NCBI RefSeq assembly: GCF_029227915.1
Contig: NC_079875.1
Location: 32,183,501-32,247,500, forward strand
Direction: 5' to 3'
DNA length: 64,000 bases
From: Hydractinia symbiolongicarpus
Lineage: Eukaryota > Cnidaria > Hydrozoa > Anthoathecata > Hydractiniidae
In this document: positions 34,282 to 46,060 of the stretch, piece by piece
How the letters are laid out: the number at the start of each line of letters is the position of its first letter
How positions within the stretch are numbered: position 1 is the stretch's first letter
Translations under genes and position numbers: made by a program
The notes under the pieces: model-generated
What the model was told of the DNA's origin: nothing
Seen by the model: the letters and a program-made list of their open reading frames with translations, nothing else
The model's database searches: none

Positions 34282-35813
34282 TTGTCTATGCTAATTTGAT
34301 AAACATTCACAGATGTACCTAGTATCACTTATCTGCATTATATTCTGCATAAATAATTAAGCAATACTATTCAGAATCCTGAAAGGAGCAGATTTAACTA
34401 ATATTATTTTTCATTACTTTGCAGGTTACGCATACAAATTGGACAATGTGTCCAATGGCTCCCGAACTGTGCTATTTTGTCGTTACGAATAAATGTATGT
34501 ATATACATTTATTTTATTCATTTTGCGTGACAGACAGACAGACGTTTACAGGTATAATATAGGTGGGTTATTGGCTTGAAACTTTTATGGGGTGTTTTTG
34601 GACTAGTCTTAAGAACAAAGAATATATTGCAAACTATTTTTTACAGGTCTGGTACCAAGCAAAAACAACTTTCGACATGGAAATAAATGTATGTACCAAT
34701 AATTTTATGTATATTTTTCTTAACTTATTTCTTAATTTATTTATTATTTGGTCTAACCTGGTAAGCATTCAAGCAGTATTATAAGATGCTAGTTTTTAAA
34801 ACAGTGAAACTGTTTACTATTTACTCTTCTGGCATCCTTGTTCTGACAAATGCTACAATTGAGCTGATAGAAAATAATTTTTAGGGCAAACTTATATTTC
34901 TTTATATATGATGGAGTTTTTCCACAACCAAAGTTGACAAAAGTGATTCATAACTTTTGCTGCTCAAACCAAGACTACATAAACTTCTAACATGTGCTTT
35001 AACATCGTTGTAAAATCGACTTAGAACAGATTCAATTAGTTATTGTTTTTATGGCTTTTCTTTTGCAATATTTAGGAATGAGTGTTAAGCCGTTGTTACT
35101 CCTAATTTCAAAAACTTTCTCTTTATCATAAGTCTTTGCGACCTCATTTTCATCCTCTATTAAATCTATAGTTTCATCTTCTGTTTCTTCATTATTAGTA
35201 TTAAATAATTTTTTTGAATTTTTATGTTTTTTCAACTATGTTTAGTGAAATCTGAACCTAGTTAGTAAAATCAATCAAATCCCTCAATCCATTTAAATCC
35301 TTTAAATCATTTAAATTTGGCTTGGTATGGACCATTCCTGAATCATAGAAAACATGCATCTGTACAGTATGATGTTTGGCTCAACTAATTAAAAATATAT
35401 ACAAAACCATAACTTAGTACACTGTTCCTAAATAATATCAAACATATAAGAAGGAATTTTTGTTTGCGTAAAGAGTGCTAATAAACCTATTTAATTTGTC
35501 AGCCATAATGAGCAATAAAGATTGTCTATTCTGGTACAGGCCATGGATTTGTTTTGCTTTTTCTACAGTAAAATTAGATGAAGGCCTATTTCATGGGGGC
35601 AAGAAGGTGCAACTGGAGAGCACCTTTTTTATATCGCCAGTTGATCCTCATTCTTCCTGACTGTGTGTGCACTTACTTCCAGGCCCCGCAGGCACAGTTT
35701 TAAATGGCCTAACCAATGTTGTATTTGGCGTTGCCTATTAATGACCATATATTTATAAGTGGAGATTAATTTTTGAGAGACTTTTGCCAGTGTTCATCTT
35801 GTATTCCACCCAT
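34282..35813. other. Non-coding or undetected exons
   Basis: No clear family. A 67-codon acidic minus-strand frame (35032-35235) and a plus-strand frame at 35475-35660 (ends FISPVDPHSS) are unassigned. If the paralogous SET gene has N-terminal exons they should lie here, but none was recognised. Confidence 0.35.
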
Positions 35814-36185
35814 TTGGCATAACTCAGTCCGAGGGAGAAAAACGTATGACAACATACAGTGAAGCAGCAGGATCGTATCTCCTCTTTTTCAAAGATATTT
35901 GGTAAATATAGATCAATGTTTGTCATGGCACATTCGTGTGACCACTTGCCTTAATCAAAATGATAATATTTAAAATGGATTTTTATTTTTAATGAATTTA
36001 GCATTGATGCCACTTTTGACAATCGCCTTAGCAAATATGTCAATGATTCTCCATATGGAAACTGTGTTATGCGTTCAGTTCAAATTGAAGGGCAATTACA
36101 CCTATGCTTGTTTGCATTGACCAACCTCTCATCAGGGATTGAGCTAAGATATTCATATGGTGTACCTGGTTTACCTTGGAGAAAG
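35814..36185 (+). pseudogene. SET-domain exons of the second fusion locus
   Basis: The first exon encodes GITQSEGEKRMTTYSEAAGS and YLLFFKDI and ends in phase 2 at 35901. The next (36002-36185) restores the canonical CIDAT strand across the junction, then SKYVNDSPYGNCVM, an insertion-free core and ELRYSYGVPGLPWRK. The NDS variant of the NHS box is shared with the first locus. The upstream strand with GxG is degraded and out of frame near 35780-35812. The identical location of the intron relative to the protein supports common descent. Confidence 0.75.
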
Positions 36186-38299
36186 GTTATTAGTTTACCT
36201 TACATCAAAATTAAAATACATGCTTATCTATTGACAAGAGTTTATTTTATTTATTTCAGGATCGTAAAAGAAAATTTGCCATGAATTTGAGCATGATTCA
36301 GTCAATAAGTTACAGCAAATGTGAATGGACAGTTGACCTTCTTTTATTTGACTTTGTTGGTTATTTAAAATACTTTTATTTTTTTAAGAATAAAGACGAG
36401 TCCATTTCTAATAAAGATACTATCCAAAAAGGTGAAGAGTGTTATTATTAAGTGTAGTGTAATTTGAAAGTGGAAAAGAGAATAAAATATTCATATTAAC
36501 ATTCTTTTTGTTTCTTCATTTTGTAAAACACTGCACATTCCGTATATGAAGTATTGTAGTGATAAAATCCATACTTTAAATCGAATTAATTTTCAATTAA
36601 AAGAAAGAATGACGTGTCGTGATGGTGTAGTGCACGTCGATATTGAGCCTGGTGTTGATACTTCTGAAGTAAGAATAGACTGTGAGAATCTTTAAATTCT
36701 GAAAGTCTAAACTTTACATTTAAGGTAACTCTCCATATTCTTTGTATCTTTCTAGGAAAAAGACTGGTTGCAGAAAAATCCCAAGACATTCAGAATTATT
36801 TAGTTGAGATTTTGATACTCAGTGACCTGCAGCTAGGTTGAGTATAAACAAAGCAAGACTTTAAATAATTCAATGTCCCACACCAGGTCAAATATGTTTT
36901 GCATCGTCTTAGAGTATTCAAATTTTTAATTAAAATTAGTTCTTATTTTTTGACAGAAACTTTACTTTCTTCTATAAAATTATTTGTAAAAAGAAAAGCA
37001 TTCAAAGTATTATTATTTGCCTTTGTCTTCATATTGTTTTTTCAAACGTAAAAAACAGCTTCTAAATTCAATAGTTAAGTATAATATATTCAAGGGGGGT
37101 TGTTGCATTTTGTTTCGTATGCTGTCTGGCTTATATTATTAATAATAACAACAAAACAATAAAATTTGCATGCAGCGTACAAGACCTACTACCAAATAAC
37201 TATGGGAATTTAATATTTAAATACCGCAGATTATTTGATAAGTATTTTACGTTACAGATGTATCATAATCATAGTAATATCTCTCTACACCATTATTAGA
37301 ATTACACTGAGTTGGAGATGAAAGATGAAAAGTTGTCTTGGGTGTCTTTCCAGTGAGTTTTTTTTTTGGTTATTAAGCTTGTACTGTCATCTAATTGTTC
37401 TCTTAATTTTAATTTCATTATTTTTGTTTTGTTTCAGAAATTTAAAAGATGTTCCTGAAGATGTAGTAGTGAAAATGATACGCCATGTAGGAAAAAAAAT
37501 TTTGGATATTTTTTCTGGAAAGGTAAATAAAAATAAATGATTTTCATTACAGAATTAACAATCTAGAAATTCGTTTTTCAAAATTAGTTAAGATAAATTG
37601 TTATGTGTATAATATTGTTTCTGTAAATTATATAATCTCATAATTTATTGTGTTTGTAGTTTTTTAGGAAAACCCTAATTGTCATTAAAATGTAAGCTTT
37701 TACAACAAATAAAATTTGTAAACAGTCTTTGTTTTACTTATGTACCTAGGTTTACTGTGAGAGACATGAAGCATATAATTTAAAGGGAAGAAAAAGAGGT
37801 GCACATTACTCCATGTTTATATTTTATTGAATAAGTATAGATGGATATTCATAATTTTGATTTTTTTTCAGCTTGCCTTGCAATGGAGGTATCCTTTGGT
37901 AATTTCACAGATTACTTATTACACAAATTTACACAGATTACACAAATTACTTTTGCACAGTGCATTCCAAAGTAAGTACCTTTTTCAGCAAATTACACTC
38001 CTCATTGGATTTTTATTCCAATAATTACTTCACAGGACACGTGACTTTTTATTTAGTATTTTGATTATGTGGCTTCAGAGTCTCTTTAGCACCAATGCTG
38101 ATAAGGTAAAATTTGTGTGTTGCAAGTAAATGCTTTTTAAAATTTTTAAAGTTATTTCTTATATCCCTCTTTTTAATAGACGATGTTAACCAAACCCTCT
38201 ATAGAAGAGGACGACGTAGATGAGAATAAAGATCTTACTGTAGTAACGGATGTGTTAGTTGCAAACCAAGTGGTGACAATTGATGACAATCCGAAGGAT

Positions 38300-38657
38300 A
38301 ACATGTCTGTGATAATTGATACAGATGAACAAATAGATGATGGATTGAATAATTCTGGAGAAGTTAACCATGAAACTGAAGTAGATATTTCCTAATATGT
38401 TAACTGGGATAAAGAAAAAGTTTAATTCATTATCACTTTATTTTTATTAATTTCAGATATGTTGCTATTGTCAAAAGAGACATGTCTGTGATAATTGATA
38501 CAGATGAACAAATAGATGATGGATTGAATAATTCTGGAGAAGTTAACCATGAAACTGAAGTAGATATTTCCTAATATGTTAACTGGGATAAAGAAAAGGT
38601 TTAATTCATTATCACTTTATTTTTATTAACTTCAGATATGTTGCTATTGTCAAAAGA
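38300..38657 (+). repeat. 179-bp tandem duplication in the second fusion locus
   Basis: The unit from ACATGTCTGTGATAATTGAT to TTGCTATTGTCAAAAGAG occurs twice, offset by exactly 179 bp (for example C at 38302 and 38481). Only about two mismatches were seen (one in an A-run, one T/C before TTCAG). It includes the end of the acidic exon, an entire short intron and the start of the cysteine-rich exon, so splice sites are doubled. Near identity implies it is recent. Confidence 0.9.
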
Positions 38658-38985
38658 GAAAACCTCCAGGTGAAATGGGCGAATGCAATGCGCTTTTGTG
38701 TGTTACATACCAAAAATCTTTTTGCGAAAACTGTCTGGAATCTCATTTATGCCGCAAGAAGACTGTCCTAAGGAATGTGAAGGTACGAATATTTGTTTTC
38801 ATATTTATCACTGCGATAACAAAATATTTAAAGATAACAATCTGATCTGCCAGTATGTTTACCTCTGATTTTATTTGTATTTTTAGGTCTGTATTGGATG
38901 TAACAAGGAGGTGTTTGCAGATAGATTTGATAAGTGTCGGCAAGATCACTGTAAATTAAAGAATCAATTATTTTGCGCAGAATAA
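38636..38985 (+). CDS. Cysteine-rich exon pair
   Basis: After TTAACTTCAG, 38636-38782 encodes 49 codons in phase 0 with CCYCQKRK, CNALLC, CENCLESHLC, then a donor (GTGAAG|GTACGA). The acceptor TATTTTTAG leads into 38887, encoding VCIGCNKEVF...KCRQDHC, with a stop at about 38983. The CxxC pairs suggest a multi-zinc module. I do not recognise the family. It sits between the acidic linker and the small exons preceding the recombinase fingers. The stop suggests either an alternative 3' end or a separate inserted gene. Confidence 0.45.
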
Positions 38986-39840
38986 GTGGTAGAGCACGAA
39001 TGTGAAATTAACCAGGTACACCTGCAATTTATATTTTGATTCAAAGCAAAAGCGATTTGCGTAGCCATTTAAAGATGATTAAATAATGTCGATGCGAAAT
39101 TTATACAGTGTTCGTGATAATCATAAAAAAGGAGGCATATTTTAATTAAGTTAAATAAAAAAGTCTTTCAGTATGTAATATTTTCACTTTGTTTAGATGG
39201 AGGAGTCACCAGTCAAACTAAAACGTGACCATAAAAGTGCACTTGAAAATAATGGGGTAATGACGCTAGCAAGCATTGGTTGTTATTAATACCAGTCTTC
39301 AATTAGGGAGCAAGTAAATTAAGTGTCTGTAATGTTTATTTTGTAGTATTCGAGGTAGAAATTAAACAAATCAAGGAACAGGTTTCCCGTTTACTGGAAC
39401 AAAACGATTTCAGGGCTATACAAGAGGTAAACATTTCATACATTATAAGACCTGGCGAGAGTAGGCTTATAAAAGCACAAAATAATTCACCAATTTAAAC
39501 ACTGTATTTTTATTCACGTGTTGTTACTGAATCCTTGTAAATTATATTTTTTAGAGTCTTGAACGATTAGAGAAAGTGACTAACAATGAGAAACCCGATC
39601 TAAATTTGTAAGTATAATTCATGCGTTATTATAATTAATATCGAACATTTGATGAAGGGATAGACTGAGATATGCGATGGATAAGTTTCGAGAGACACTT
39701 CTATTTTTGTTAAATTAAAATAAACGTATACTTATTTAGTGAAAAATCTAATAAGTAAATGGTGCAGACATTTACTGTGTGTTAAATTTTGTGCTTGTCC
39801 AACTTTGTTAGCATACTGAAACTACTTTTATTCCTTTTAG

Positions 39841-41437
39841 AAAGCAAAAAATAACGAAGCGACGACAAATAAAGTGTCCCATTAAGTGTTGTTCGAAACC
39901 TGTCACAGACGTTTCCCGTCATTTGCGTGAAGTACACAAGTGGTGCCGAGAAAAGGCTGTTGGTGCCATGGAAAAGTTTGACTTAAGAAAGAAACACAAT
40001 AACAACAAAGGGAAAAGAAAAATAAATAACGCAGAAAACAACAAAAAACTGCGTGATTACCATAAAAAAACGGTGGTGCCCCATTGGTTCCTGTGAAGCT
40101 GCAGTACTGAGATTGAACGAACACTTGCTCAAAGTGCATCACATACCGCGGGGCTCTGCAGAACAAAGGAGACTTTTAAAATGTGTTCAAGTAAAGGTAA
40201 ATTTGAAGGCTCAATTGCGAGTCAGTTTGAAGCCGAGGGTGGAAGAAGTCCAAGTAAAAAACACGAATGAAGTTATGCACGATCGACAAAGCGCCAAAAG
40301 TTCGGAATCAGGTTCTTCTTCCAAATTTAAATCTGACACCGATTCCAAATACCAGCCTCAACAAGAAAACGTCCAGTCCCAGCAAGCAGTTGACAAAATT
40401 CCTTGTTGATCAGTTTTTTAAGTACATCATTTCAGCTGACGGAGGACAGAAGAACGAACAAGCATCAAAGCAAACAGCATCGCAGATCAAGAGAATGTAT
40501 ACTGTGATAAAAGCTTCATCTGTCAGTGACATGTTCCAACCGAGGCTTTTGAGAGACCATTTTTTGACAGAATATTGTAAGGAAATGAAATATGAAGCTG
40601 ACACGGTTAAGAGATACTTAAGATCACTTGGCGATTTCTGCGACTTCGTTATTGCAGAAGAGGTGGAAATTCCAAATTGTTCCTTAGAAAAGGTGTCAGT
40701 GATGAAAATGAAACTTTTGGCATGGTCGAAAACCTACAAAAAGCAGTCAAAGGAGAGATTCTGGGAACGACAAGAAGAGGATGAGATCATGATGGTTACT
40801 CCTCAGCAAATTTCCACCTATAAAGGAAGTGAACATAGCACGGCTGCCATTAAGCTGTTTGGTCAATACGCCAGCCCATACTGTCAAAATATGATAAACA
40901 TGACAGATTTTTGCATAATAAGAGATTTCTTGTTTGTGGAGCTACATACGAGCACAGCCCAACGCTCTGGTGTTAGTGCAAACATGAAATTAAAAGAATT
41001 TGAAGCTGCACTTCAACAGGATGATGGCGGTTATGTGATCAAAGTTAGAGATCACAAAACCTTTCACGTGTATGGGCATGCCATTGTGATACTAGAAAGA
41101 CATGTGTTTGATTGGCTATCATTGTTCGTTAATAAAATACGCTCTGAAATTAGCGTTTGTTGTCCATATGTTTTTACATCATGGTCTGGTAAACATATGG
41201 GATCTGGTGCTATCAGTCGTCAGCTGCACAGTCTTTGGCTAAAAGCAGGCATTTATGCATTGACCGATAAGTTACCTAAAAATCTGAGTTGCACAATATT
41301 AAGAAAAAGTGCTAGCACTGGAATTCGAGAAGCGGAAACTGGTTTTTATGCTGAATCAGCTGCGGCAATGTCACATAGCATCCAAACTGCAGAAACGCAC
41401 TATGTGAATCGTAAAAAATTAAATCAATCTAAGCAAG
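39841..41437 (+). pseudogene. Zinc finger-tyrosine recombinase exon of the second locus
   Basis: After CCTTTTAG the frame encodes fingers CPIKCCSKPVTDVSRHLREV with HKW and, after a 1-nt shift in an A-run near 40065, CPIGSCEAAVLRLNEHLLKV with HH. A second shift near 40385-40405 leads into the 395-codon recombinase frame. Catalytic residues are kept: R in QRSGVSANM, K in DHKTFHV, R in TILRKSASTGI, H in MSHSIQTAE and Y in THYVNR. The HxxR histidine is threonine here (asparagine in the first locus). It ends at the donor AAGCAAG|GTAAGT in phase 1, continuing to the SANT exon at 41878 (GYFHG, then SWTTEEERILKSAFADKI). Confidence 0.85.
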
Positions 41438-42242
41438 GTAAGTCCTTCATTTAAAGTTGTCCGTGAAGTTTGTACATTTGTGGTTACTAAACGCCATAAC
41501 TTTATGGCGTTACAGGAGTATAAGCGTAGTTGGTTTTCGTTTGTTATTTTTTAAATTAACGAATAACAGAAGCATGAGAATGAAATTAGGTTTGCTTTTA
41601 AAGAGTAAAAATTTTGCGATAAGAAATTTCCGAGGTTTCAAAACCAGCATATTGCCCCAATATATTTTTATTTTTTTCGCGTTGTATTTCGTTGATTTAT
41701 TTTCATCATTGACGTTTTTCCTTGTTTTGTTGTTGTTGTTGTTGTTGTTGTTGTTTTTTGCGAATTCAAGGTTGTGGTTAGTTCTTCTGACTTAATTTCG
41801 TGACTTAGGGAGAAATTCTGGACAATGTCTGATAGTAGAAAATTTTACACAATATCTATAATTTGATTATTACATAGGTTGTAAAGTGGTTCGAGGGTAT
41901 TTTCATGGAGAAGTGGACTCAAAGTATGGCGCAACTGCATCTCCAGTTTTGAAATACGATGCTAAGAGATCATGGACAACAGAAGAGGAGAGAATTTTAA
42001 AGTCTGCTTTCGCAGACAAAATTGTGGAACGAAATGTTAAAATTGAAGACGTGCGTCAGAGGTATTTCTCCTTGAACATTAAAGAAATTAATCGTTAAAG
42101 AACAGACTGATATTGTGGAATCTGAGCACCTTGACGATGACTCTAAATCAAAAGAGGTATGAAATATTTATAGTGTTTTACGAATGTCATCACAATATGC
42201 ATAAAAAATGACTTGATGATTTACTTTCTTTATTATGTGTAG

Positions 42243-42476
42243 ACCAATGTAGCAGCGTCTCAGTCATCTGTCGTTGCATCCAGCAATATTGCCCGACGAA
42301 AAATGTTTTCAGAAGAAGAAATCGAGGAAATTCGTCAGCGATGTGGCCACATAATCAAAAGTGGGCCAAAGACGGATGATCTCATTAAAATGGCCTTAGA
42401 TGGCTCTATGCTTGTACAGTTAAGAACGAGGATTAATTACGAAGCGTCCAAAAGAAAAAGCATTTGCCGGATGTAA
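42243..42476 (+). CDS. Terminal module exon of the second locus
   Basis: Acceptor TTATTATGTGTAG, 77 codons and TAA. The module RRKMFSEEEIEEIRQRCGHI followed by IKSGPKTDDLIKMALDG and QLRTRINYEASKRK aligns with residues 1341-1406 of the first gene. The 5' part (NVAASQSSVVASS) resembles its serine-rich mini-exons. The exon itself is intact. Confidence 0.75.
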   Translation, partial: TNVAASQSSVVASSNIARRKMFSEEEIEEIRQRCGHIIKSGPKTDDLIKMALDGSMLVQLRTRINYEASKRKSICRM

Positions 42477-42519
42477 CATTTCGAACGTTTATCGTATTTA
42501 TTTTCGTTACGAAATATTC

Positions 42520-42540
42520 GTGTGCCGTTACGCGGCACAC
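42520..42540. other. Perfect 8-bp hairpin downstream of the second locus
   Basis: GTGTGCCG, a TTACG loop and CGGCACAC form a perfect inverted repeat 44 bp after the stop codon. It could be an element end, a recombinase-related site or chance; no equivalent was seen near 9.9 kb. Confidence 0.5.
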
Positions 42541-43992
42541 TAGTTCCAGTTTTAGCGTTATAACACGTGCAACAACTGTCACCCTTCTCACAAGTCGATT
42601 AACCATTATAGCTGTAACAAGTTAAAGAGAAAGTCCACCCGAACACCCCCTAAAAAGTTGTAAAAGATGATAAGGTGATTGCCTTACTTTAAGCGTAGAA
42701 ATATGCCGTTTCTATATGGTTTCTTTTTGGAAAATAGGTAAATGAAACCAATCTCATTTCGCTACGAGGTATCGGAGAGTTTTTATCCTGGAAAAATCTC
42801 TAAGTAAAGCTTGCACTTAAATCACTAGAAAAAAGGCGAATGCCTTCTGATTGCTTGTTGTTTATTTTATATTGTGTACATATGTTTTTTGATGACGTAA
42901 AAAACTTTAACGATTCTAAAAAAGTCTAGGAAAGACTGATATTACGGTGTAAGATTGATATTACTATCTTTAATTTCAAAAGCAGGATAAATTTAAACCA
43001 ATTTTGTTTTTAATACCTCTCGATCGAAATATTTGAGAACAGAGAGCTTTTGTATATATTTCGTTTTTAATATCCCCAAAACTTCTTATAACGAAGACAT
43101 AAAAGATGAGCGTTTAAAAAGTTGTGAAACAAAATCAAAAAAAATCTGTGGCATGACAAATTGCTACTTATTATCATAGATTTCTAATTTCTAGGGTTAA
43201 TTAAATAAGTAATGATTAGCAGGATCCTGAGGACTAGTAACTTAAATCAATTGAATGCAAAGTGGAAGCTGTTGGTTAAGATTGATCGATTTGACCAAAT
43301 TCGTTTAATTGGAACTCCCCCAAAGTTTTGCGCTCTTATATTATTTTTTCTTCCAGATATAAATACTCTCAAGAAACAAAAGTTTAACTTTATGGTTGAA
43401 GTTTCCTGGTGGTTAAATTTCCATCCAAGTCGAGTCTACATAGGGATAACTCACAAATCAAGAAGTGTACTGTAAACGTCATTCCGACGTTAGGAAGGGA
43501 GGGGTCAATCCTTTGACGTTTAAATATTACATGCGGCGACATGACATTTTAAGAATAGAAAGTTTTAAATTCATTGGTTGTCTTCACGCCTCACAGGAGT
43601 GCATGTCAAATCGATTTTAATTTCAAAGATTACCGTTACTCAAATATGACATTTTTTAATTTTGAGGTTTGGGGCAGGAATAAGGGGTTAAAATCTAAAT
43701 GTCAAAATAACGTTAAGCGTACCCTTTTCGATTTGTTATTCATTCCTTATAAAGATGCTTATGAAATAATCGGTTCTTGACAATATAGTTTCGAGAATTT
43801 CTTTCTGGAAATTAGGCCTATAAAACTTCTTGGAAAAATCCTTTATATGATAAAATATCCACGGATTTTTAGTAACATTTTATATCTGTTGTATGACAAA
43901 AAACTTTAAATACAAACTATGTGAGATCAAGTGTGTTTTCAACTACTTTTGGTCGCCAATTCTTTCAATTAACTATCCCCTGACCGAAAGAA
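42541..43992. other. Non-coding, no recognised gene
   Basis: Short AT-rich frames at 43212-43475 and 43574-43780 have no recognisable motifs. No repeats of note until the dispersed repeat starting near 43993. Confidence 0.4.
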
Positions 43993-44426
43993 AATGCCTC
44001 CAAAAGCACAATTCTCCCTTTTTACAAGGAATTAATTCAAAAAATATCAAAAAATAAAAAGGACACAACACATTTGAAAAGATGAACAGCACTTTAACCA
44101 AGGGCAGATAGGTTTCGACCCATATTTCTGAACCTAAGTACCCTGGATGTCTAGCTGGGTCACTTCTAAGAGGTCCGCGGACGGTCATCAGCAGAAACTA
44201 GACATCCCTATCTTCCTAAAGTACACTTTGACCACTTTCTGTTTAACTGTGCTATTCTTTGTTTTTAACTCAGGTAATAAGCGGAGTCGTTACTCTCCAA
44301 AGACAAGATCTTGTGTGATCAAACCCCCCTGCTAATATATATATATATATTTTTTAACCGGGGTAATAAGTGGAGCCGTCACTCTCCAAAGACAAGACCA
44401 AGTATGATCAAACCCCTTGGTAGCTT
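43993..44426 (+). repeat. Dispersed repeat, copy 1 (inverted partner at 62256-62723)
   Basis: From ATGCCT..AAAAGCACAATTCTCCC through GGGTCACTTCTAAGAGGTCC to two tandem copies of GTAATAAGTGGAGYCGTYAC with TCTCCAAAGACAAGA (about 44273-44313 and 44366-44399). The same order occurs inverted at 62256-62723 with only scattered differences and different poly-T/AT fillers. Short conserved frames on this repeat (MTVRGPLR.DPARHPGYLGS in both copies) are a by-product of the nucleotide similarity. Confidence 0.9.
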
Positions 44427-44599
44427 AATTTTTAATTGATTTTGTTTTATTTTTGACTGGGGTAATAATGAAGACTGGTACAGTCATCTGTTAAAAAATT
44501 TTGTTAACATAACTATCAAAATTATGGAATATGTGAACAAGACATAAATAACTTATCCTAAGATTACTAAAATGAGCATTGTATTATAAACCACAAAGC

Positions 44600-44910
44600 A
44601 TATCAAACCTTAACATTACACAAACCCTACCACACTTTGTGCACTTGTGTAGAGCACCACCTACTACACCAACAAATATTTGCGGAGCGCAACCAACCAC
44701 CACAGCAAAAATATCTGATAATGCAAAGTTAATCCCAAAATACAATGTTCGAAATGACATAACCATGTAGAAATATCCAGCAATGTATTGAGAGACATGA
44801 ACCTAGCACAACTCTGCCACAGTTTATGCTCTAGTGTAGAGTGCCAAACTACACTTCCAACGAACTAACGGAGCGCTACCAACCGTCACAATCTTAACTA
44901 TCAATACAAC
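44600..44910. repeat. Diverged tandem pair of about 190-bp spacing
   Basis: A block at about 44628-44705 (CTACCACACTTTGTGCAC, GTGTAGAGCACCACC, GGAGCGCAACCAACC) recurs in altered form at about 44814-44890 (CTGCCACAGTTTATGC, AGTGTAGAGTGCCAAAC, GGAGCGCTACCAACC). No coding function is evident; frames here differ in sense between copies. Confidence 0.7.
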
Positions 44911-46060
44911 AACATACATTTCAAGCAACACAATTCAGAAAAAGAGAACATATATTAATTTTTTATTTTTACTATTTTTATTTTTTATTTTTTTAAAAAC
45001 ACTTTAATTATATCAACACCCCCAATCCTATCCAACCTAGTATATCAGGAGTTTCGAACCCTTTCACAGAACTAGCTGATATACTTAGAAGCTGAGCGGG
45101 TTCACCTAACTAAGGTCCCTGTAAGGGTCATCTGCAGTGACTAAGCTCTCTTTCTTTCACTTACACCAGGGTGTAATATTACGTTTTTATATATTCAGTG
45201 GACTTTCACTACCTGATTAAAGAAATCTCTAGAGTTAAGTGCAAATCTTTAAGTATGTCATGACGACCATACATTTTGTTAGGCACTTTGTGAACCTTAT
45301 CCAACTTGGCACCTTGCTGAAATAACAATAGGGAGTGATCTATATAATAATACACCAGTTCCGTGTGTCTGTGACAGGCAAAGCTGATGTTGTTTTTTCT
45401 AAAGAAACAGTCGCGGTAACATCTCACTTTTGCTAAACTTTTATTTTAGTCTGTGTTTTGTGTGCTTTTTCAAATTGATTTAAAATTTTTGCTTTAAAAA
45501 AGTCACGGTTAATTTATTTTATTGTTCTCATAAAAACCTTTGTGTAATTATGTAAACTTTATTACACAAAAGTCACAGGTAATTAATTTTTATTATTCCC
45601 TTAAGCACGTCTAATGTTATATGAAAAACATATTGGTTTTATTTATTCCCGCTTGAATGGAATTAACAACAAAATGTTTTGACAAAAAAAAAATGAATTT
45701 TATGAATAATTTCGCTCACTATTTCGCTGTTTTTTTATGAGGTATCTATAGTGGATTTTTCCACGGGACTAAATACTAGTGTTTAAATGAACACAAGAAG
45801 AACGCAAGACAAAACAGCACATCAGTACCAGTTGTTGTACTCTCTGTACTCGTTGTACATATAAACGATCAGTCCGAAATATTACACTGTCAAATTTAAT
45901 AAAAGTTGTATCCACCTACAAATTCTGTCCTGGAGTTATTGATTTGTCATTTGTACATTCACACCACTTAAAGAAACATAACATCTCGAAAAATTTTTGT
46001 CTTCATTCTGATGAAATACCCTTACAACAAAAATATCATCGATAAGAATATCATCATTCT
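44911..46060. other. Non-coding flank of the P-type transposase
   Basis: AT-rich. At about 45060-45150 a block (CCTAACTAAGGTCCCTGTAAGG, then GTCATCTGCAG) weakly resembles the dispersed repeat's GAGGTCCGCGGACGGTCATC. The stretch just before 46061 can be read in the transposase sense with a stop near 46041 and may hold a decayed N-terminal exon. Confidence 0.4.

Larger units (their letters stand above)
35814..42476 (+). pseudogene. Second SET-zinc finger-tyrosine recombinase-SANT locus (paralogue, broken)
   Basis: This locus has the same order as the gene at 9932-17694, in opposite orientation. SET exons lie at about 35814-35901 and 36002-36185. Linker exons are 37438-37522, 37750-37798, 37872-37971 and 38036-38105, with an acidic exon from 38180. 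Next come a cysteine-rich pair (38636-38782 and 38887 onward) and small exons 39197-39256, 39355-39426 and 39555-39607. The finger-recombinase exon is 39841-41437, the SANT exon 41878-42156 and the terminal module 42243-42476. Phases agree where exons have counterparts. Lesions: a frameshift before the SET strand near 35810, one in the A7 run near 40065, another near 40385-40405, and a break near 42096 in the SANT exon. Several exons of the first locus (5 to 11) have no recognised counterpart. Amino-acid similarity is clear but far from identity, so the duplication is old. Confidence 0.75.

Noticed and set aside
43973-44188. Frame conserved with 62523-62732
   Set aside because: Conservation is explained by two copies of a non-coding dispersed repeat; the ends of the frames differ in poly-T filler.
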